Below, one piece after another: positions 27,244-36,335 of a stretch of DNA of 64,000 nucleotides. Every line of letters begins with the position of its first letter. The stretch's first letter is position 1. A program made the position numbers and the translations under genes. The notes below the pieces were generated by a model that saw only the letters and a list, made by a program, of their open reading frames with translations, made no database searches and had not been told where the DNA came from. This DNA comes from Bradyrhizobium erythrophlei (lineage in GTDB: Bacteria > Pseudomonadota > Alphaproteobacteria > Rhizobiales > Xanthobacteraceae): positions 4,125,001-4,189,000 of the forward strand of contig NZ_LT670818.1 of assembly GCF_900129505.1 (NCBI RefSeq), in the 5' to 3' direction.

Positions 27244-30200
27244 CTATGCATTTTCCATTTCGCACTGACCGGGCGCATCAGCAGCTGACAGATCTGTTTT
27301 CAATTCGACGGCTATCGGATTTTCGTGATGGTTGTCCGTCGCGAGCTTCGGCTCCTTGATCCGGAACCACGCCACATACAGCGCCGGCAAGAACAGCAGC
27401 GTCAGCACCGTGCCAACGATGATGCCGCCCATCATCGCGTAGGCCATGGGTCCCCAGAAAATCTCCCGCGCAATCGGAATCAGGGCGAGACTTGCGGCGG
27501 CTGCGGTAAGCATGATCGGCCGCATGCGGTGCTCGGTCGCTTCCACGACCGCGTCCCAGGCGGGCCGTCCCGCTTTCTTCAGATCTTCGATCTGAACGAT
27601 CAGGATCACTGAGTTGCGGATCAGGATACCGATCAGCGCCAGCACACCGAGGATCGCGACGAATCCGAGCGGCGCTCCGCTTGGCAGCAAGGCCATAACA
27701 ACGCCGATCAAGGCAAGGGGGGCCACTGCGAACACCAGGAACAGCCGGTGGAAGCTTTGCAACTGTATCATCAGGATCGTCGCCATGATGAAAAGCATCA
27801 GCGGAACGACCGCTTCGATCGGGGCCTGGCTCTTCGCGCTTTCCTCGACCGACCCGCCGATTGCGACCGAGTATCCGGCCGGCAACCCTTTAGCGAACGC
27901 GTCCACCTTCGGCGCGAGTTGATCCGCGACGGTCTTCGGCTGCACGGTGTCGAGGATGCTTGCCTTGAGCGTGATCGTGGGAAGCCGCGATCGTCGCCAG
28001 ATTGTCGGCTGCTCGATTTCATAGCGCAGCGTGGCGACCGCTCCGAGCGGCACCGACTGGCCACCAAGGCCGGTCAATTGCAGGTCGCGCAGCGTATCGA
28101 TCGATGCGCGCTCCGGTGCGGTCGCGCGTCCCGTCACGTTTACCAGGTAAATGCTATCGCGCACCTGGGTGATCGAGGAGCCGGCAAGGACGCCGTTCAA
28201 CGTCGTCGCGATGTCCTCCGAGCTTACGCCAAGCTGGCGCGCCTTGTCCTGCAGGACATCAACCTTGACGACCCGCGCCGGCTCCATCCAGTCGAACACG
28301 ACATGATCGAGGTGCGGATTGGCGCGCACAACGCCGGCGAGCTCTTGGGAAAACTCGCTCACCTTGGCGATATCGGGTCCGCTCAGCCGGTACTGCACGG
28401 GACGCCCGACCGGAGGTCCGACCTCGAGCAGTTTGACGAAGGTATCGGTGCCCGGAAAGGTCTTTCTCAGATAGGTTTCGAATTGCACCTTGGCGCGGTC
28501 ACGCGCGGCAATGCCACCCTTGGTGACGACGACCATCTGGCCGAACCAGGTATTCGCCGTCTGCACGTCGAACGACAGCACAAATCGCGGAGCGCCGGTT
28601 CCGACATAGGTCGACCAATGGTCCACGGCGGGATTGGTCTGTAGCTGTTCACGTTCGAAGCGGGCGATCTGCGCATTGGTCTCGGTTATCGAGGCGTTCT
28701 GAGGCAGGTTCCAGTCGATGACCAGTTCGGCACGGTCCGACGAGGGAAAGAACTGCTGCTGCACGAACTGCATGCCGAATAGAGCGAGCGCGAAGGCCGC
28801 GACCGTCACCCCGACGGTGATCCAGCGATGACGCATGCAAACCAGAAGCAGGCGGGCAAACGTCTGCCCAACACGGCCCTTGGATTCATGATGGCCTTTC
28901 ATCCTGGCCGGCAGAATCGTGACGCCAAGCGAGGGCGTGAACAGCACGGCAACAATCCATGACACGAGCAACGAGACAGCAATGACCACGAACAAGGTGT
29001 AGGTGAATTCACCGGCGTTGCTGGTATTCAGCCCAATCGGGATGAAGCCGGCGACGGTGACCAGCGTGCCGGTCAGCATGGGAAAGGCCGTGGAGGTGTA
29101 AACGTGCGTTGCGGCCTTCTCCAGGGGATCGCCGACTTCCAGCCGCGCCACCATCATTTCAACGGCGATCATGGCATCGTCAACCAGGAGGCCGAGCGCG
29201 ATGATCAGGGCGCCGAGCGAAATGCGCTGCAGCGAGATTCCTGCATACGCCATCACAACGAACGTGATCGCCAGAACCAAGGGGATCGCGATCGCAACGA
29301 CCAGACCGGCGCGAACGCCGAGGCTCAAGAAGCTGATCCCGAGCACGATGACCACCGCTTCGAACAGGGCTTCCGTGAAGCCCGACACGGCGTGCTCGAC
29401 AATGACCGGCTGGTCAGCGACGCGATGAACACCCAGGCCGATCGGCTGCTCGGCCAGAATTTTGGACATTTCCTCTTTCAGCGCCTCGCCGAATCTAAGC
29501 AAGTTCGCGCCCGACTTCATCCCGATCGCGAGTGCGATGGCGGGCTCGCCGTTGAAGCGAAACAGCGTCATCGGCGGATCGGCGTAGCCACGCGTGATGG
29601 TTGCCACGTCTGTCAGCGGGAAGAACCGGTTGTTGACCCTGAGATTGATCGCCTTCAGGCTTTCCTCGGATGCGAATTGACCGTTGACCCGCACGCTGAT
29701 GCGCTCCGGTCCCTCCTGGAATACTCCCGAGGGCGCGACGGCATTCTGGGCCTGTAGCGAGGAGACTATGGAACGGATGTCGAGGCCGAGCGCCGCGATC
29801 TTCCGGGTCGAAAATTCCAGAAAAATCTTTTCATCCTGCGCGCCGAGAATGTCGACCTTGCCGACATTCGGGACGGTCAGGACTTTTGCGCGAATGTCCT
29901 CGACGCGGTCGCGCAACTGGCGCTGGGTCAGGCCGTCGCTGGTGAAAGCGTAGATGTTGCCGAAGACGTCCCCGAAGCGGTCGTTGAAGCCCGGCCCGAT
30001 CACGCCTTGCGGGAAATCGCCCTTGATGTCCGCAATCATATTGCGCACGCGCGCCCAGGTCGGGGCGACGTCGGCAGCCTTCGTCGTGTCGCGCAGATAG
30101 ACGAAGACAGTGGTTTGGCCCGCAACGGTGACGCTCTTGGTATAGTCGAGCGACTCTAGCTCTTCGAGCTTCTTCTCGATCCTGTCGGTGACCTGGCGCG

Positions 30201-30387
30201 TCATTTCCTCGGGCGAAGCGCCCGGCCACTGCGCCCCGATCACCATGGTCTTGATGGTGAAATCAGGATCTTCCTGCCGCCCCAGCTGCAGATATGCGAA
30301 GAGACCGGCCGCCATGAAGGCGATCATGAAATACCACACAAGCGAGCGATGTCCGAGTGCCCAGCTGGAAAGGTTGAACGATTTCAT
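27244..30387 (-). CDS. RND multidrug efflux pump, inner-membrane transporter
   Basis: A 1047-residue proton-driven RND transporter of the AcrB/MdtB superfamily. The N-terminal helix is followed by a large periplasmic loop, then helices 2-6 with GALIIALGLLVDDAMIAVEM, which carries the paired Asp of the proton relay. The second half repeats the pattern. The lack of metal-binding acidic motifs marks it as a drug or organic compound pump rather than a metal pump. Its ATG overlaps the adaptor stop by 4 bases. The operon is headed by a TetR-type operator at 32595. No outer-membrane channel gene is linked. Confidence 0.93.
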   Translation of the reverse strand: MKSFNLSSWALGHRSLVWYFMIAFMAAGLFAYLQLGRQEDPDFTIKTMVIGAQWPGASPEEMTRQVTDRIEKKLEELESLDYTKSVTVAGQTTVFVYLRDTTKAADVAPTWARVRNMIADIKGDFPQGVIGPGFNDRFGDVFGNIYAFTSDGLTQRQLRDRVEDIRAKVLTVPNVGKVDILGAQDEKIFLEFSTRKIAALGLDIRSIVSSLQAQNAVAPSGVFQEGPERISVRVNGQFASEESLKAINLRVNNRFFPLTDVATITRGYADPPMTLFRFNGEPAIALAIGMKSGANLLRFGEALKEEMSKILAEQPIGLGVHRVADQPVIVEHAVSGFTEALFEAVVIVLGISFLSLGVRAGLVVAIAIPLVLAITFVVMAYAGISLQRISLGALIIALGLLVDDAMIAVEMMVARLEVGDPLEKAATHVYTSTAFPMLTGTLVTVAGFIPIGLNTSNAGEFTYTLFVVIAVSLLVSWIVAVLFTPSLGVTILPARMKGHHESKGRVGQTFARLLLVCMRHRWITVGVTVAAFALALFGMQFVQQQFFPSSDRAELVIDWNLPQNASITETNAQIARFEREQLQTNPAVDHWSTYVGTGAPRFVLSFDVQTANTWFGQMVVVTKGGIAARDRAKVQFETYLRKTFPGTDTFVKLLEVGPPVGRPVQYRLSGPDIAKVSEFSQELAGVVRANPHLDHVVFDWMEPARVVKVDVLQDKARQLGVSSEDIATTLNGVLAGSSITQVRDSIYLVNVTGRATAPERASIDTLRDLQLTGLGGQSVPLGAVATLRYEIEQPTIWRRSRLPTITLKASILDTVQPKTVADQLAPKVDAFAKGLPAGYSVAIGGSVEESAKSQAPIEAVVPLMLFIMATILMIQLQSFHRLFLVFAVAPLALIGVVMALLPSGAPLGFVAILGVLALIGILIRNSVILIVQIEDLKKAGRPAWDAVVEATEHRMRPIMLTAAAASLALIPIAREIFWGPMAYAMMGGIIVGTVLTLLFLPALYVAWFRIKEPKLATDNHHENPIAVELKTDLSAADAPGQCEMENA

Positions 30388-31460
30388 GGCGTAGAGTCCT
30401 GTTCGATGCGGACTTGCTGTCCTTGTTTGAGGCTGTGGATCCCGGCAGTCACGATGCGCGCTCCGATGGAGAGACCACCGGTGACGCGGATGCCTCCTTC
30501 GTCCTCGGAGAGGTCGACCTTTTGCAGCGAAACGGTGCTCTTGGGAGCGTCGATGAGCCAGACGAAAGCTTCGGTGCCCTGTTTGAGGACGGCGGACGCG
30601 GGCACGCGCAGACCTGAGCTGTGACCGTTGCTTAGCCTTGCCGTGATGGTGCTTCCGAGCCGGAAGCTTTCAGGCGGATCATTCAAGGCGATACGGACGC
30701 GGCGCATACGCGTCACGGAATCAGCTTGCGGCGCAATCTCGCGAATTTGCCCTTGGACTTGAACACCAGGAAGCAGCTGCAAGCCGACGGTGAACGGCAA
30801 ACCGACGGTCAAGGGCACGGGGAAGTCCGCGCCGATATCGACTACAGCTTCCCTGACATCCGGCCGCGCCACGGTCGCGATACTCTGACCCGGCGAGGCG
30901 ACTTGTCCCACTTCGGCGCTCACGGCCGTGACGACACCGGCGAAATCGGCCTTGACCTCCGCATAACCGAGCTGCTCGATCGCCTTGGTCAGGTTTGCGC
31001 GGGCGCGAGCGGTCGATGCCTGTGCGCCCGCGCGCACTTGCTCTGCATCGTCAAGCGTCTGCTGGGTCGTGGCGTCGGTCTTGATCAGGATCCGTTTCCG
31101 CTCCTCGGTCCCGATTGTGTTTTCAAGTAGGGCCTGGGCTTTCGAAAGGTCCGCTCTCGCTGACCGCACGGCGAGCTCAAGGGCAGTGGGATCGATTGCC
31201 GCAATCGTCTGCCCCTCGGCAACCAGATCTCCGACGTTGACTGGACGCGCGATGAGGCGTCCCAGCACGCGGAAACCGAGATTCGTTTCATAGCGGGGCT
31301 GGACGGTTCCCACCGCCACCGTGCTGCCGGATGCGGTCGGCTCCAGGACGGACGACAGCACGGGCCGAACAGGCTCCGGGGCCTTCGCCTCCTGCTTGCA
31401 TCCGGCCATCACCAGTGCCGAAGCGATGGCACTTGCGACGACAAAAAACCGCGTTTTCAT
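30384..31460 (-). CDS. RND efflux adaptor (membrane fusion protein), second copy in the operon
   Basis: About 358 residues from the ATG at 31460. A lipoprotein signal is visible (ALVMAGCKQEA, Cys about 22). The following parts are a biotinyl-lipoyl-like domain (RVLGRLIARPVNVGDLVAEG), an alpha-helical hairpin (SARADLSKAQALLENTI), and beta-barrel and membrane-proximal domains. The adaptor connects the pump to an outer-membrane channel. Its start overlaps the stop of the first adaptor by 4 bases, and its stop overlaps the pump start by 4 bases. Confidence 0.9.
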   Translation of the reverse strand: MKTRFFVVASAIASALVMAGCKQEAKAPEPVRPVLSSVLEPTASGSTVAVGTVQPRYETNLGFRVLGRLIARPVNVGDLVAEGQTIAAIDPTALELAVRSARADLSKAQALLENTIGTEERKRILIKTDATTQQTLDDAEQVRAGAQASTARARANLTKAIEQLGYAEVKADFAGVVTAVSAEVGQVASPGQSIATVARPDVREAVVDIGADFPVPLTVGLPFTVGLQLLPGVQVQGQIREIAPQADSVTRMRRVRIALNDPPESFRLGSTITARLSNGHSSGLRVPASAVLKQGTEAFVWLIDAPKSTVSLQKVDLSEDEGGIRVTGGLSIGARIVTAGIHSLKQGQQVRIEQDSTP

Positions 31461-32575
31461 GATCGATCCTCGCCATATGTCACCGGCTGGCCGGAGCTCA
31501 GCAGCTTGCCTCCGTCGACAACGACGCGGTCTCCAGCCTCGAGCCCTTCCTTGATCAGCACCGCTCCCGCTTCGTAAGCGCCGACAGTTACCGGCTTCAG
31601 CGACGCTGTCTTTGTCTGGGGGTCGACGATCCAGACTGCGGGCTTTGACCCCACTGCCGTCAGCGCGGTCCACGGCAACGTGACCTCCGTCGCCGGTTTG
31701 GTCCCGGCGGTCCCCGCGATGGCGCCTCCGAGCGTCATCGCAGGGGGCGGATTTTGGATCGCGACTTTCACGCGAACCGTGGAGCTCTTGGGATCGACGG
31801 CAGGCGATATCTCCCTGACGTAGCCGACTGCGGTGACGTCAGAGCCCGAAACCAGCGCCAGCGACACGCGGCCTCCCTCCATATCGCCCAAGAACATGGA
31901 TTCAGGGACATCGAAGACGGCGTCACGCTCGCCATCTTGCGCCAGCGTGAAAACCGATTGGGCCGCCTGCACGACTTGCCCGACCTCGAGGCTTCGCGCC
32001 GTAATAACACCCGCAGCGCGGGCGTGCAGTTCGGTATCGCCAAGCGCCTCGCGGGTCCTTCCCAGCTCCGCCTTTGCCGATTCAAGCGTGCTTTGTGCGG
32101 TTCGCAATTGCTCCTGCGCCTGGTCATAGGCGACGCGGGTGGTGAAGCCGCTCGACAGGAGATTGCTCTGCCGGTCAAAGGTCGCTTGCGCCACGCGCAG
32201 CTGGGCCTCCGCGGCGGCCACAGCTGCGGTCGCGGCGTCAAAATCGGCCTGCTGCTCGGCCGGATCGAGCCGGGCCAGAAGGTCGCCGGCATTGACGTGG
32301 GCGCCGACATCCACCGGGCGCGCGAGCACGCGCCCGGTCACACGAAAGGAGAGGTCGGCGCGGAAACGGGCCTGGACCTCGCCGGTCAGCGTGAGGCCAC
32401 CCTGACAATCCTGCGGCTGCACGATTTCGGTGTGCACGAACGCGGCGCGCTCGACGATGGTGGCGGCGCGGTCATTGCAGGCACTCAGCGGCGGCGCCAG
32501 CAGCACGAGCGCGAGTGCGGCACTCATGGGCCTCGGGATGGCCCGCACGGGCGGAGGAGGGACAAAATGGTGCAT
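31457..32575 (-). CDS. RND efflux adaptor (membrane fusion protein), first gene of the operon
   Basis: A 372-residue adaptor with a lipoprotein-like signal (ALALVLLAPPLSACNDRA), a lipoyl domain (RVTGRVLARPVDVGAHVNAG), a helical hairpin (AAEAQLRVAQATFDRQSNLL) and a beta-barrel domain. Two different adaptors for one pump suggest a mixed trimer-of-dimers, as in MdtABC-like or TriABC-like systems. The promoter region overlaps the palindromic operator at 32595-32613. Confidence 0.9.
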   Translation of the reverse strand: MHHFVPPPPVRAIPRPMSAALALVLLAPPLSACNDRAATIVERAAFVHTEIVQPQDCQGGLTLTGEVQARFRADLSFRVTGRVLARPVDVGAHVNAGDLLARLDPAEQQADFDAATAAVAAAEAQLRVAQATFDRQSNLLSSGFTTRVAYDQAQEQLRTAQSTLESAKAELGRTREALGDTELHARAAGVITARSLEVGQVVQAAQSVFTLAQDGERDAVFDVPESMFLGDMEGGRVSLALVSGSDVTAVGYVREISPAVDPKSSTVRVKVAIQNPPPAMTLGGAIAGTAGTKPATEVTLPWTALTAVGSKPAVWIVDPQTKTASLKPVTVGAYEAGAVLIKEGLEAGDRVVVDGGKLLSSGQPVTYGEDRS

Positions 32576-32594
32576 GGCGATCTCTGCTCCAATT

Positions 32595-32613
32595 AAACTA
32601 AACCGTATAGTTT
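32595..32613. promoter_or_regulatory. TetR-type operator, efflux operon copy
   Basis: AAACTAAACCGTATAGTTT, 20 bases upstream of the first adaptor start. The arms AAACTA and TAGTTT are seven bases apart, exactly as in the copies at 34056-34074 and 36203-36221. Binding here would block transcription of the efflux operon. Confidence 0.85.
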
Positions 32614-32679
32614 ATTTAATACGTCGTCAAGACCTAAAAGCGGCTCTGACGGGTAAGTTGCGATCGGCCAAAAGACCGA

Positions 32680-32702
32680 CGCCCCGGTGCTAGACCGGGG
32701 CG
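32680..32702 (-). terminator. Hairpin terminator after the Gly/Pro-rich protein gene
   Basis: CGCCCCGGT, loop of five, ACCGGGGCG: a perfect 9-bp stem, 21 bases beyond the stop codon at 32723. On the minus strand it is followed by TCGGTCTTTT. It separates this gene from the efflux promoter. Confidence 0.7.
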
Positions 32703-32722
32703 CCCAAGGCCGTCCGCCTCAA

Positions 32723-33259
32723 TCAGTCTCCATCACAGACCAGAACGCGCCTGGTGCCGTATCGCCTGTATGTCGACACGTAGTAGCAGCCGTCGTCGGA
32801 GGAGTAGGATCTGCCGTAGGCGTAAGCCGCGGCCGCCGCATACGGCCCGTACCGGTAGCCACGGCCATAGCCATGGCTGTCGTAAGCATTGCGAGCGTAT
32901 CTATTGGCGCTGTAGGCCGCGCCGCGACCCTCGATGCCGCGAAAACCGGCCTGGCCGCCGCGATCGGGACCCTGTAGTCCGCCAGCACCATTGAGACGCG
33001 GCGGAGCACCAGCGACGTCGCGCGGCGGTGCGCCCACGGGGCCGCGGGCCGCAAAGCCGGCGACAGGTCCGGCCGGAGACCCCCCGGGCGGAGGACCGCC
33101 GGCGCCCAGGCCCGGAGGAGGACCACCGGCACCGAGGCCGGGAGGAGGACCCGCGAGGGCCGGCGGAGGGCGGAACTGCGCGAATGCGGCATGAGGTGCG
33201 GCGATAGCGGCGCCGAGCAACACGCTCGCGGACAGGGTAAGCAGAGCCTTTGCGGACAT
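32723..33259 (-). CDS. Secreted Gly/Pro-rich repeat protein
   Basis: About 178 residues from the ATG at 33259. A signal peptide (LLTLSASVLLGAAIAAPHAA) ends at AFAQ. A repeat region follows with units GPPPGLGAG and GGPPPGL, then a Tyr/Arg/Ala-rich segment (YGRGYRYGPYAAAAAYAYG). The C-terminus (CYYVSTYRRYGTRRVLVCDGD) has two Cys and resembles the ends of small exported Bradyrhizobium proteins. Function unknown; surface or periplasmic structural protein likely. Confidence 0.75.
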   Translation of the reverse strand: MSAKALLTLSASVLLGAAIAAPHAAFAQFRPPPALAGPPPGLGAGGPPPGLGAGGPPPGGSPAGPVAGFAARGPVGAPPRDVAGAPPRLNGAGGLQGPDRGGQAGFRGIEGRGAAYSANRYARNAYDSHGYGRGYRYGPYAAAAAYAYGRSYSSDDGCYYVSTYRRYGTRRVLVCDGD

Positions 33260-33276
33260 TGTGTGTTTCCTTCGAT

Positions 33277-34035
33277 CTAGAGCCGTGGCTGAGCGATGAT
33301 CGGATTTGCCAGCTCGCCGGCAACTGGCTCGGAAGGCAGCATAGGCGTTGCCTTCAATCGACGGCTGCTTCTGGAACGGCGGGCGACAACCGCGCGGTTG
33401 GCGTGCTGTTCGCGTTGCGTCAGAGGGAAGTCCAGGGCGAACGAGGTCCATGCCGTGCCGAAGGTGTGCCCCATCCGGCCGCCCAGGCTCTTTGCCAGCT
33501 CGCCAACGATCCGCAGGCCCCGACCAGGCTTGATCCTTCCGAGGCCCGATCCGTTATCGGTCACTCGACAGTTCACCCAGGAACCGGCACGCATCAGCTT
33601 GATTTTGATTTCGCCGTCGTGGCCGTCAAAGCAGGCATGGCGGACCGCGTTCGTCACCAACTCGTAAACGGCCAGCGCCAGCCGCCAGCACCGCTCCGAT
33701 TCCAGCGGTAACGTGTCGATCGACAAGAGAAGGTGGATATTCATGCGGTCCAGCTTGCACCGGCTCATCGCCAAGCCAAGCTTGCGAAGCTGTTCGCCGG
33801 CGTCGACGAGCGCGTCACGGTCCGGCATCGTCAGAATGCTGTGGACCTCGATATGCTGGTGAAGCAGATCGACGACATTGCTCAGCTCTTCCTTGGCCTC
33901 GACATTGTCGGTCCAGATCGCCTTGAAAGAGACGAGGTTGATGACCGAGGCGAGTTCGTTCTTGATGCGGTGATTGAGCTCGTCCAGGAGGGTTCGTCCT
34001 TCCAGGGCGGGCGGATGGGGTAGGGAAACGGGCAC
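33277..34035 (-). CDS. Stand-alone HWE/HisKA_2-family histidine kinase
   Basis: A 252-residue soluble kinase without sensor domain or membrane helices. The phosphorylation site is in LNHRIKNELASVINLV, typical of the HWE/HisKA_2 group. The ATPase part has ELVTNAVRHACFDG and DNGSGLGRI, then GRGLRIVGELAKSLGG. The start is a GTG at 34035 after AGGAGG. It is divergent from the TetR gene, and the palindrome at 34056-34074 lies between them, so it is probably under the same repressor. No response regulator gene is adjacent. Confidence 0.85.
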   Translation of the reverse strand: MPVSLPHPPALEGRTLLDELNHRIKNELASVINLVSFKAIWTDNVEAKEELSNVVDLLHQHIEVHSILTMPDRDALVDAGEQLRKLGLAMSRCKLDRMNIHLLLSIDTLPLESERCWRLALAVYELVTNAVRHACFDGHDGEIKIKLMRAGSWVNCRVTDNGSGLGRIKPGRGLRIVGELAKSLGGRMGHTFGTAWTSFALDFPLTQREQHANRAVVARRSRSSRRLKATPMLPSEPVAGELANPIIAQPRL

Positions 34036-34055
34036 AGCGGCCTCCTGATTGATAT

Positions 34056-34074
34056 AAACTATACCGTATAGTTT
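34056..34074. promoter_or_regulatory. TetR-type operator between the kinase and tetR
   Basis: AAACTATACCGTATAGTTT, a perfect palindrome of two 9-bp arms around a single base. It lies 20 bases from the kinase start and about 90 from the TetR start, suiting autoregulation and control of the kinase. Confidence 0.9.
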
Positions 34075-34165
34075 ATTTTACTTGCACGCTCACCAAAGAC
34101 GTGTCAAGCCGGAATTGTCAGTGAGCTCGGGCGCTCGCAGCATCGTGAATGCAGGGATGAAGCCG

Positions 34166-34840
34166 ATGGTGAACAAGCACAATGATTTGAAACGGCCGCG
34201 TCTGGGAAGACCGCCCAAAGACCTGGCGGGCGACGTGAAAGCGCGGATCCTCTATGCGGCTCAGCTGGTGTTCCTCAAGAGAGGTTATCAAAGCGCAAGT
34301 CTCGACGAGATCGCCGAGACGGCGCCGGCCAGCAAGCCGACGATCTACGCTCACTTCCCAGGGAAGGAGGCGCTGTTCGAAGCGGTTGTGGCCCGCGTCC
34401 TCGGTGGATTGACGAATTTCGAGGGTTTCGAGCCCAAGGGACGCACGGTTCAGGACAAGCTCGCGAGCCTCGGCATCGAGGTTGTCGAACGATTCATCGA
34501 GGAAACGCTCGGCATCACACGCGCCACTATCGCCGAAGCCGACAGATTCCCGGCGTTGAGCCGCCATGTCCATGAGGCCGGGCGCGATCAGGCAGCGGCT
34601 GCTGTTTCCCATGTCCTGAATGATGCTACCCACACGCTTTCGCGCGGCTCCAAGGGACCCTTCAGCGGCAAACGAAGCCTCGCCACGGCGCAAATCTTCA
34701 TGGATCTCATCCTGCTCCCAATGCTGATGCGGGCTCTGATGGGGGAGGGCGGCAAAGAGCTGAGAAGCGAGTTGCCGGCGTTCGTGCGTGAACGCGTCAG
34801 CTTCTTCCTGGCGGCTTGTGAAGCGGATTGGGGAAAGTAA
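34166..34840 (+). CDS. TetR-family repressor of the efflux regulon
   Basis: About 224 residues. The N-terminal helix-turn-helix reads ARILYAAQLVFLKRGYQSAS then LDEIAETAPASKPTIYAHFP. The rest is the ligand-binding and dimer domain. I use the ATG at 34166 because AGGGA is better placed for it; ATG 34157 is the alternative. Three 19-bp palindromes, at its own promoter, at the efflux operon and at the patatin operon, are its likely sites. The arrangement recalls, from memory and unchecked, the flavonoid-responsive FrrA regulator of Bradyrhizobium. The inducer is not known from this sequence. Confidence 0.88.
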   Translation: MVNKHNDLKRPRLGRPPKDLAGDVKARILYAAQLVFLKRGYQSASLDEIAETAPASKPTIYAHFPGKEALFEAVVARVLGGLTNFEGFEPKGRTVQDKLASLGIEVVERFIEETLGITRATIAEADRFPALSRHVHEAGRDQAAAAVSHVLNDATHTLSRGSKGPFSGKRSLATAQIFMDLILLPMLMRALMGEGGKELRSELPAFVRERVSFFLAACEADWGK

Positions 34841-34966
34841 CGTCCTTGCGTGCCGCGTGGCAACGTCCGCGGCGTCGAGTATCTTTCCCGACTGGCGAGG
34901 CCTCTTGCTCCGCAAGCTGGCGCGTGGCGCATGACGGCTGAAAGCACGGCCTAGAAAGGCGAGGCC

Positions 34967-35252
34967 TCATTTCGGCAAATGCTGCGAGTGGACCCTGCCG
35001 TCCTGTCTCAGCGAGGCTTTGATCGGGCGCAACATCGGCGTCGGCGAGACGAGCATCAGCCGATGGCAGCGCTGCCGGATGAGCGTATCGAACTGCACGC
35101 GTTCTGGCCATTTCCGTGCGGAAGTGGATCCGGATGCTGATCTTCTCGTCCAGCGGAAGCTCGGAGGACGCCGCACGGAAGCACCAACTTGCGGCAACAA
35201 GCGGCGCAAGCAGAAGGCTTCCTGCACACCCGAAATACTGAATCAATGGCAT
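34967..35252 (-). CDS. Small secreted hypothetical protein, possibly frameshifted
   Basis: From the ATG at 35252 the frame gives a signal peptide (MPLIQYFGCAGSLLLAPLVA) and PLDEKISIRIHFRTE. At about 35110 a neighbouring frame seems the better continuation (WPERVQFDT), after which the first frame again looks plausible. One or two indels are therefore suspected, or my reading of the continuation is wrong. The second frame stops at 34967; the first runs on into antisense of the tetR 3' end. Function unknown. The intergenic stretch from 34841 holds nothing else. Confidence 0.4.
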
Positions 35253-35263
35253 GGCAGAGCGTC

Positions 35264-35701
35264 TCAGCGCCGGTCCGCTGCCTGCAATTCGCGGCGACAG
35301 GCGTCGCTGAATTCCCGGAAGGGATCCATTCCGCCCAACAGCTCCGGCAAATCCGCAAACGACCTGTTCGGGGAAAGATAGGTTTCGACGATCAACCGGC
35401 CGGCCTTCTCGGCTGCTTCGATCACCTCGTCGCTCGAGAGGATCTTCATTCTCCCGACCAGGGCGAACAGGTCGACGAGCTTCGAGATCTCGGATTTATC
35501 GCTCATCAATGCGTCGGCATACAGCCGCGACGCCTCTTCGATGAATGTCGTGTAAAGCTGCTCGCGCTGGCACGTGGCCCGCAGGCTATGCCGGACGCGG
35601 TCCTTGCGACGCTGGGTCACCCAGCCGGTGACAATCGATGCCAGCGTTCCGGAAGCCGATCCCGAAAACGACGCAAGTGCGGGAATGTAGAACATATCCA
35701 T
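35264..35701 (-). CDS. Hypothetical protein with an N-terminal membrane segment
   Basis: A 145-residue protein. The first 30 residues (MDMFYIPALASFSGSASGTL...) are hydrophobic and could be one membrane helix. The rest is a charged helical cytoplasmic part (EEASRLYADALMSDKSEISK). I do not recognise a named family. It ends 12 bases before the secreted-protein gene on the same strand and may be co-transcribed with it. Confidence 0.65.
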   Translation of the reverse strand: MDMFYIPALASFSGSASGTLASIVTGWVTQRRKDRVRHSLRATCQREQLYTTFIEEASRLYADALMSDKSEISKLVDLFALVGRMKILSSDEVIEAAEKAGRLIVETYLSPNRSFADLPELLGGMDPFREFSDACRRELQAADRR

Positions 35702-35788
35702 CCTGTTAACTCCTTGTTGCTGCTCACGCGGCGTTTCTGCCGTGTTTGCGCAGGATTCCGGTCGTGCTCCTAGGGCAGCCCCATTCAG

Positions 35789-36049
35789 TTATTTGCTTCT
35801 GCCGGCCACTGGGCCGGCGCTTTGCTCGAACACCAAACGACACGCGTCGCTAAGGTCGAGCTTGCTCTGCCTCAGGCACTGCTCGACCCTCGTAGGGTCG
35901 GGAATGTAGCCAGCGCAGAGTCTGAAGGCGTCGGGCGCGCACGCGGCCCTCTGCTCGGGGGTGCCGCGATTCTCCTGCGCAGAAGCGGTTGTGGCGCAAA
36001 GCAATGCTGCCACCAGTGCGATACAGCGACGTCTGGTTTTCGAAATCAT
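35789..36049 (-). CDS. Small Cys-rich secreted protein
   Basis: An 86-residue protein: signal peptide (CIALVAALLCATTASAQ), then ENRGTPEQRAACAPDAFRLC followed by AGYIPDPTRVEQCLRQSK and LSDACRLVF. Four Cys in the mature part suggest two disulfides. The pattern of ACxPDxxRLC followed by VxxCLRxxxxxLSxxC is common in small exported proteins of this order. Function unknown. Confidence 0.75.
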   Translation of the reverse strand: MISKTRRRCIALVAALLCATTASAQENRGTPEQRAACAPDAFRLCAGYIPDPTRVEQCLRQSKLDLSDACRLVFEQSAGPVAGRSK

Positions 36050-36202
36050 ATCTGATCACTCCTCTGGTTGGTCTTGGGTTTCGTTCCGAAGCGGCGGCCT
36101 GCGTAAGAAGCCGGGATTTCAGCGGATTGCCGCACTCACAAAAAGCTGAGCGGGTCGCTTGAGCCCTTCTCCTTGACAGGTCTGCTCGTTCGTAGTTTAT
36201 GT

Positions 36203-36221
36203 AAACTACACGGTTTAGTTT
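36203..36221. promoter_or_regulatory. TetR-type operator, patatin operon copy
   Basis: AAACTACACGGTTTAGTTT, about 115 bases before the start of the patatin gene. Arms and spacing are the same as in the copies at 32595 and 34056. Confidence 0.85.
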
Positions 36222-36335
36222 TATTCGTCAACCGAGAAAGACAATCCTCTTTCTCACACCGAGCAGAACAGGCGAGCACGAGTCGGACTCGACAAACATC
36301 GAGATGGTCCGAACGCTCCAAACGGAGAGCAGGCA

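Noticed and set aside
27748..29757. Plus-strand frames of 200-300 codons over the efflux pump
   Set aside because: Antisense shadows rich in Arg, His and Asp; the pump gene is unambiguous.
34797..35252. 151-codon full-length reading of the small secreted protein
   Set aside because: Its last third runs antisense through the end of tetR and has no protein character; only the first part is supported.
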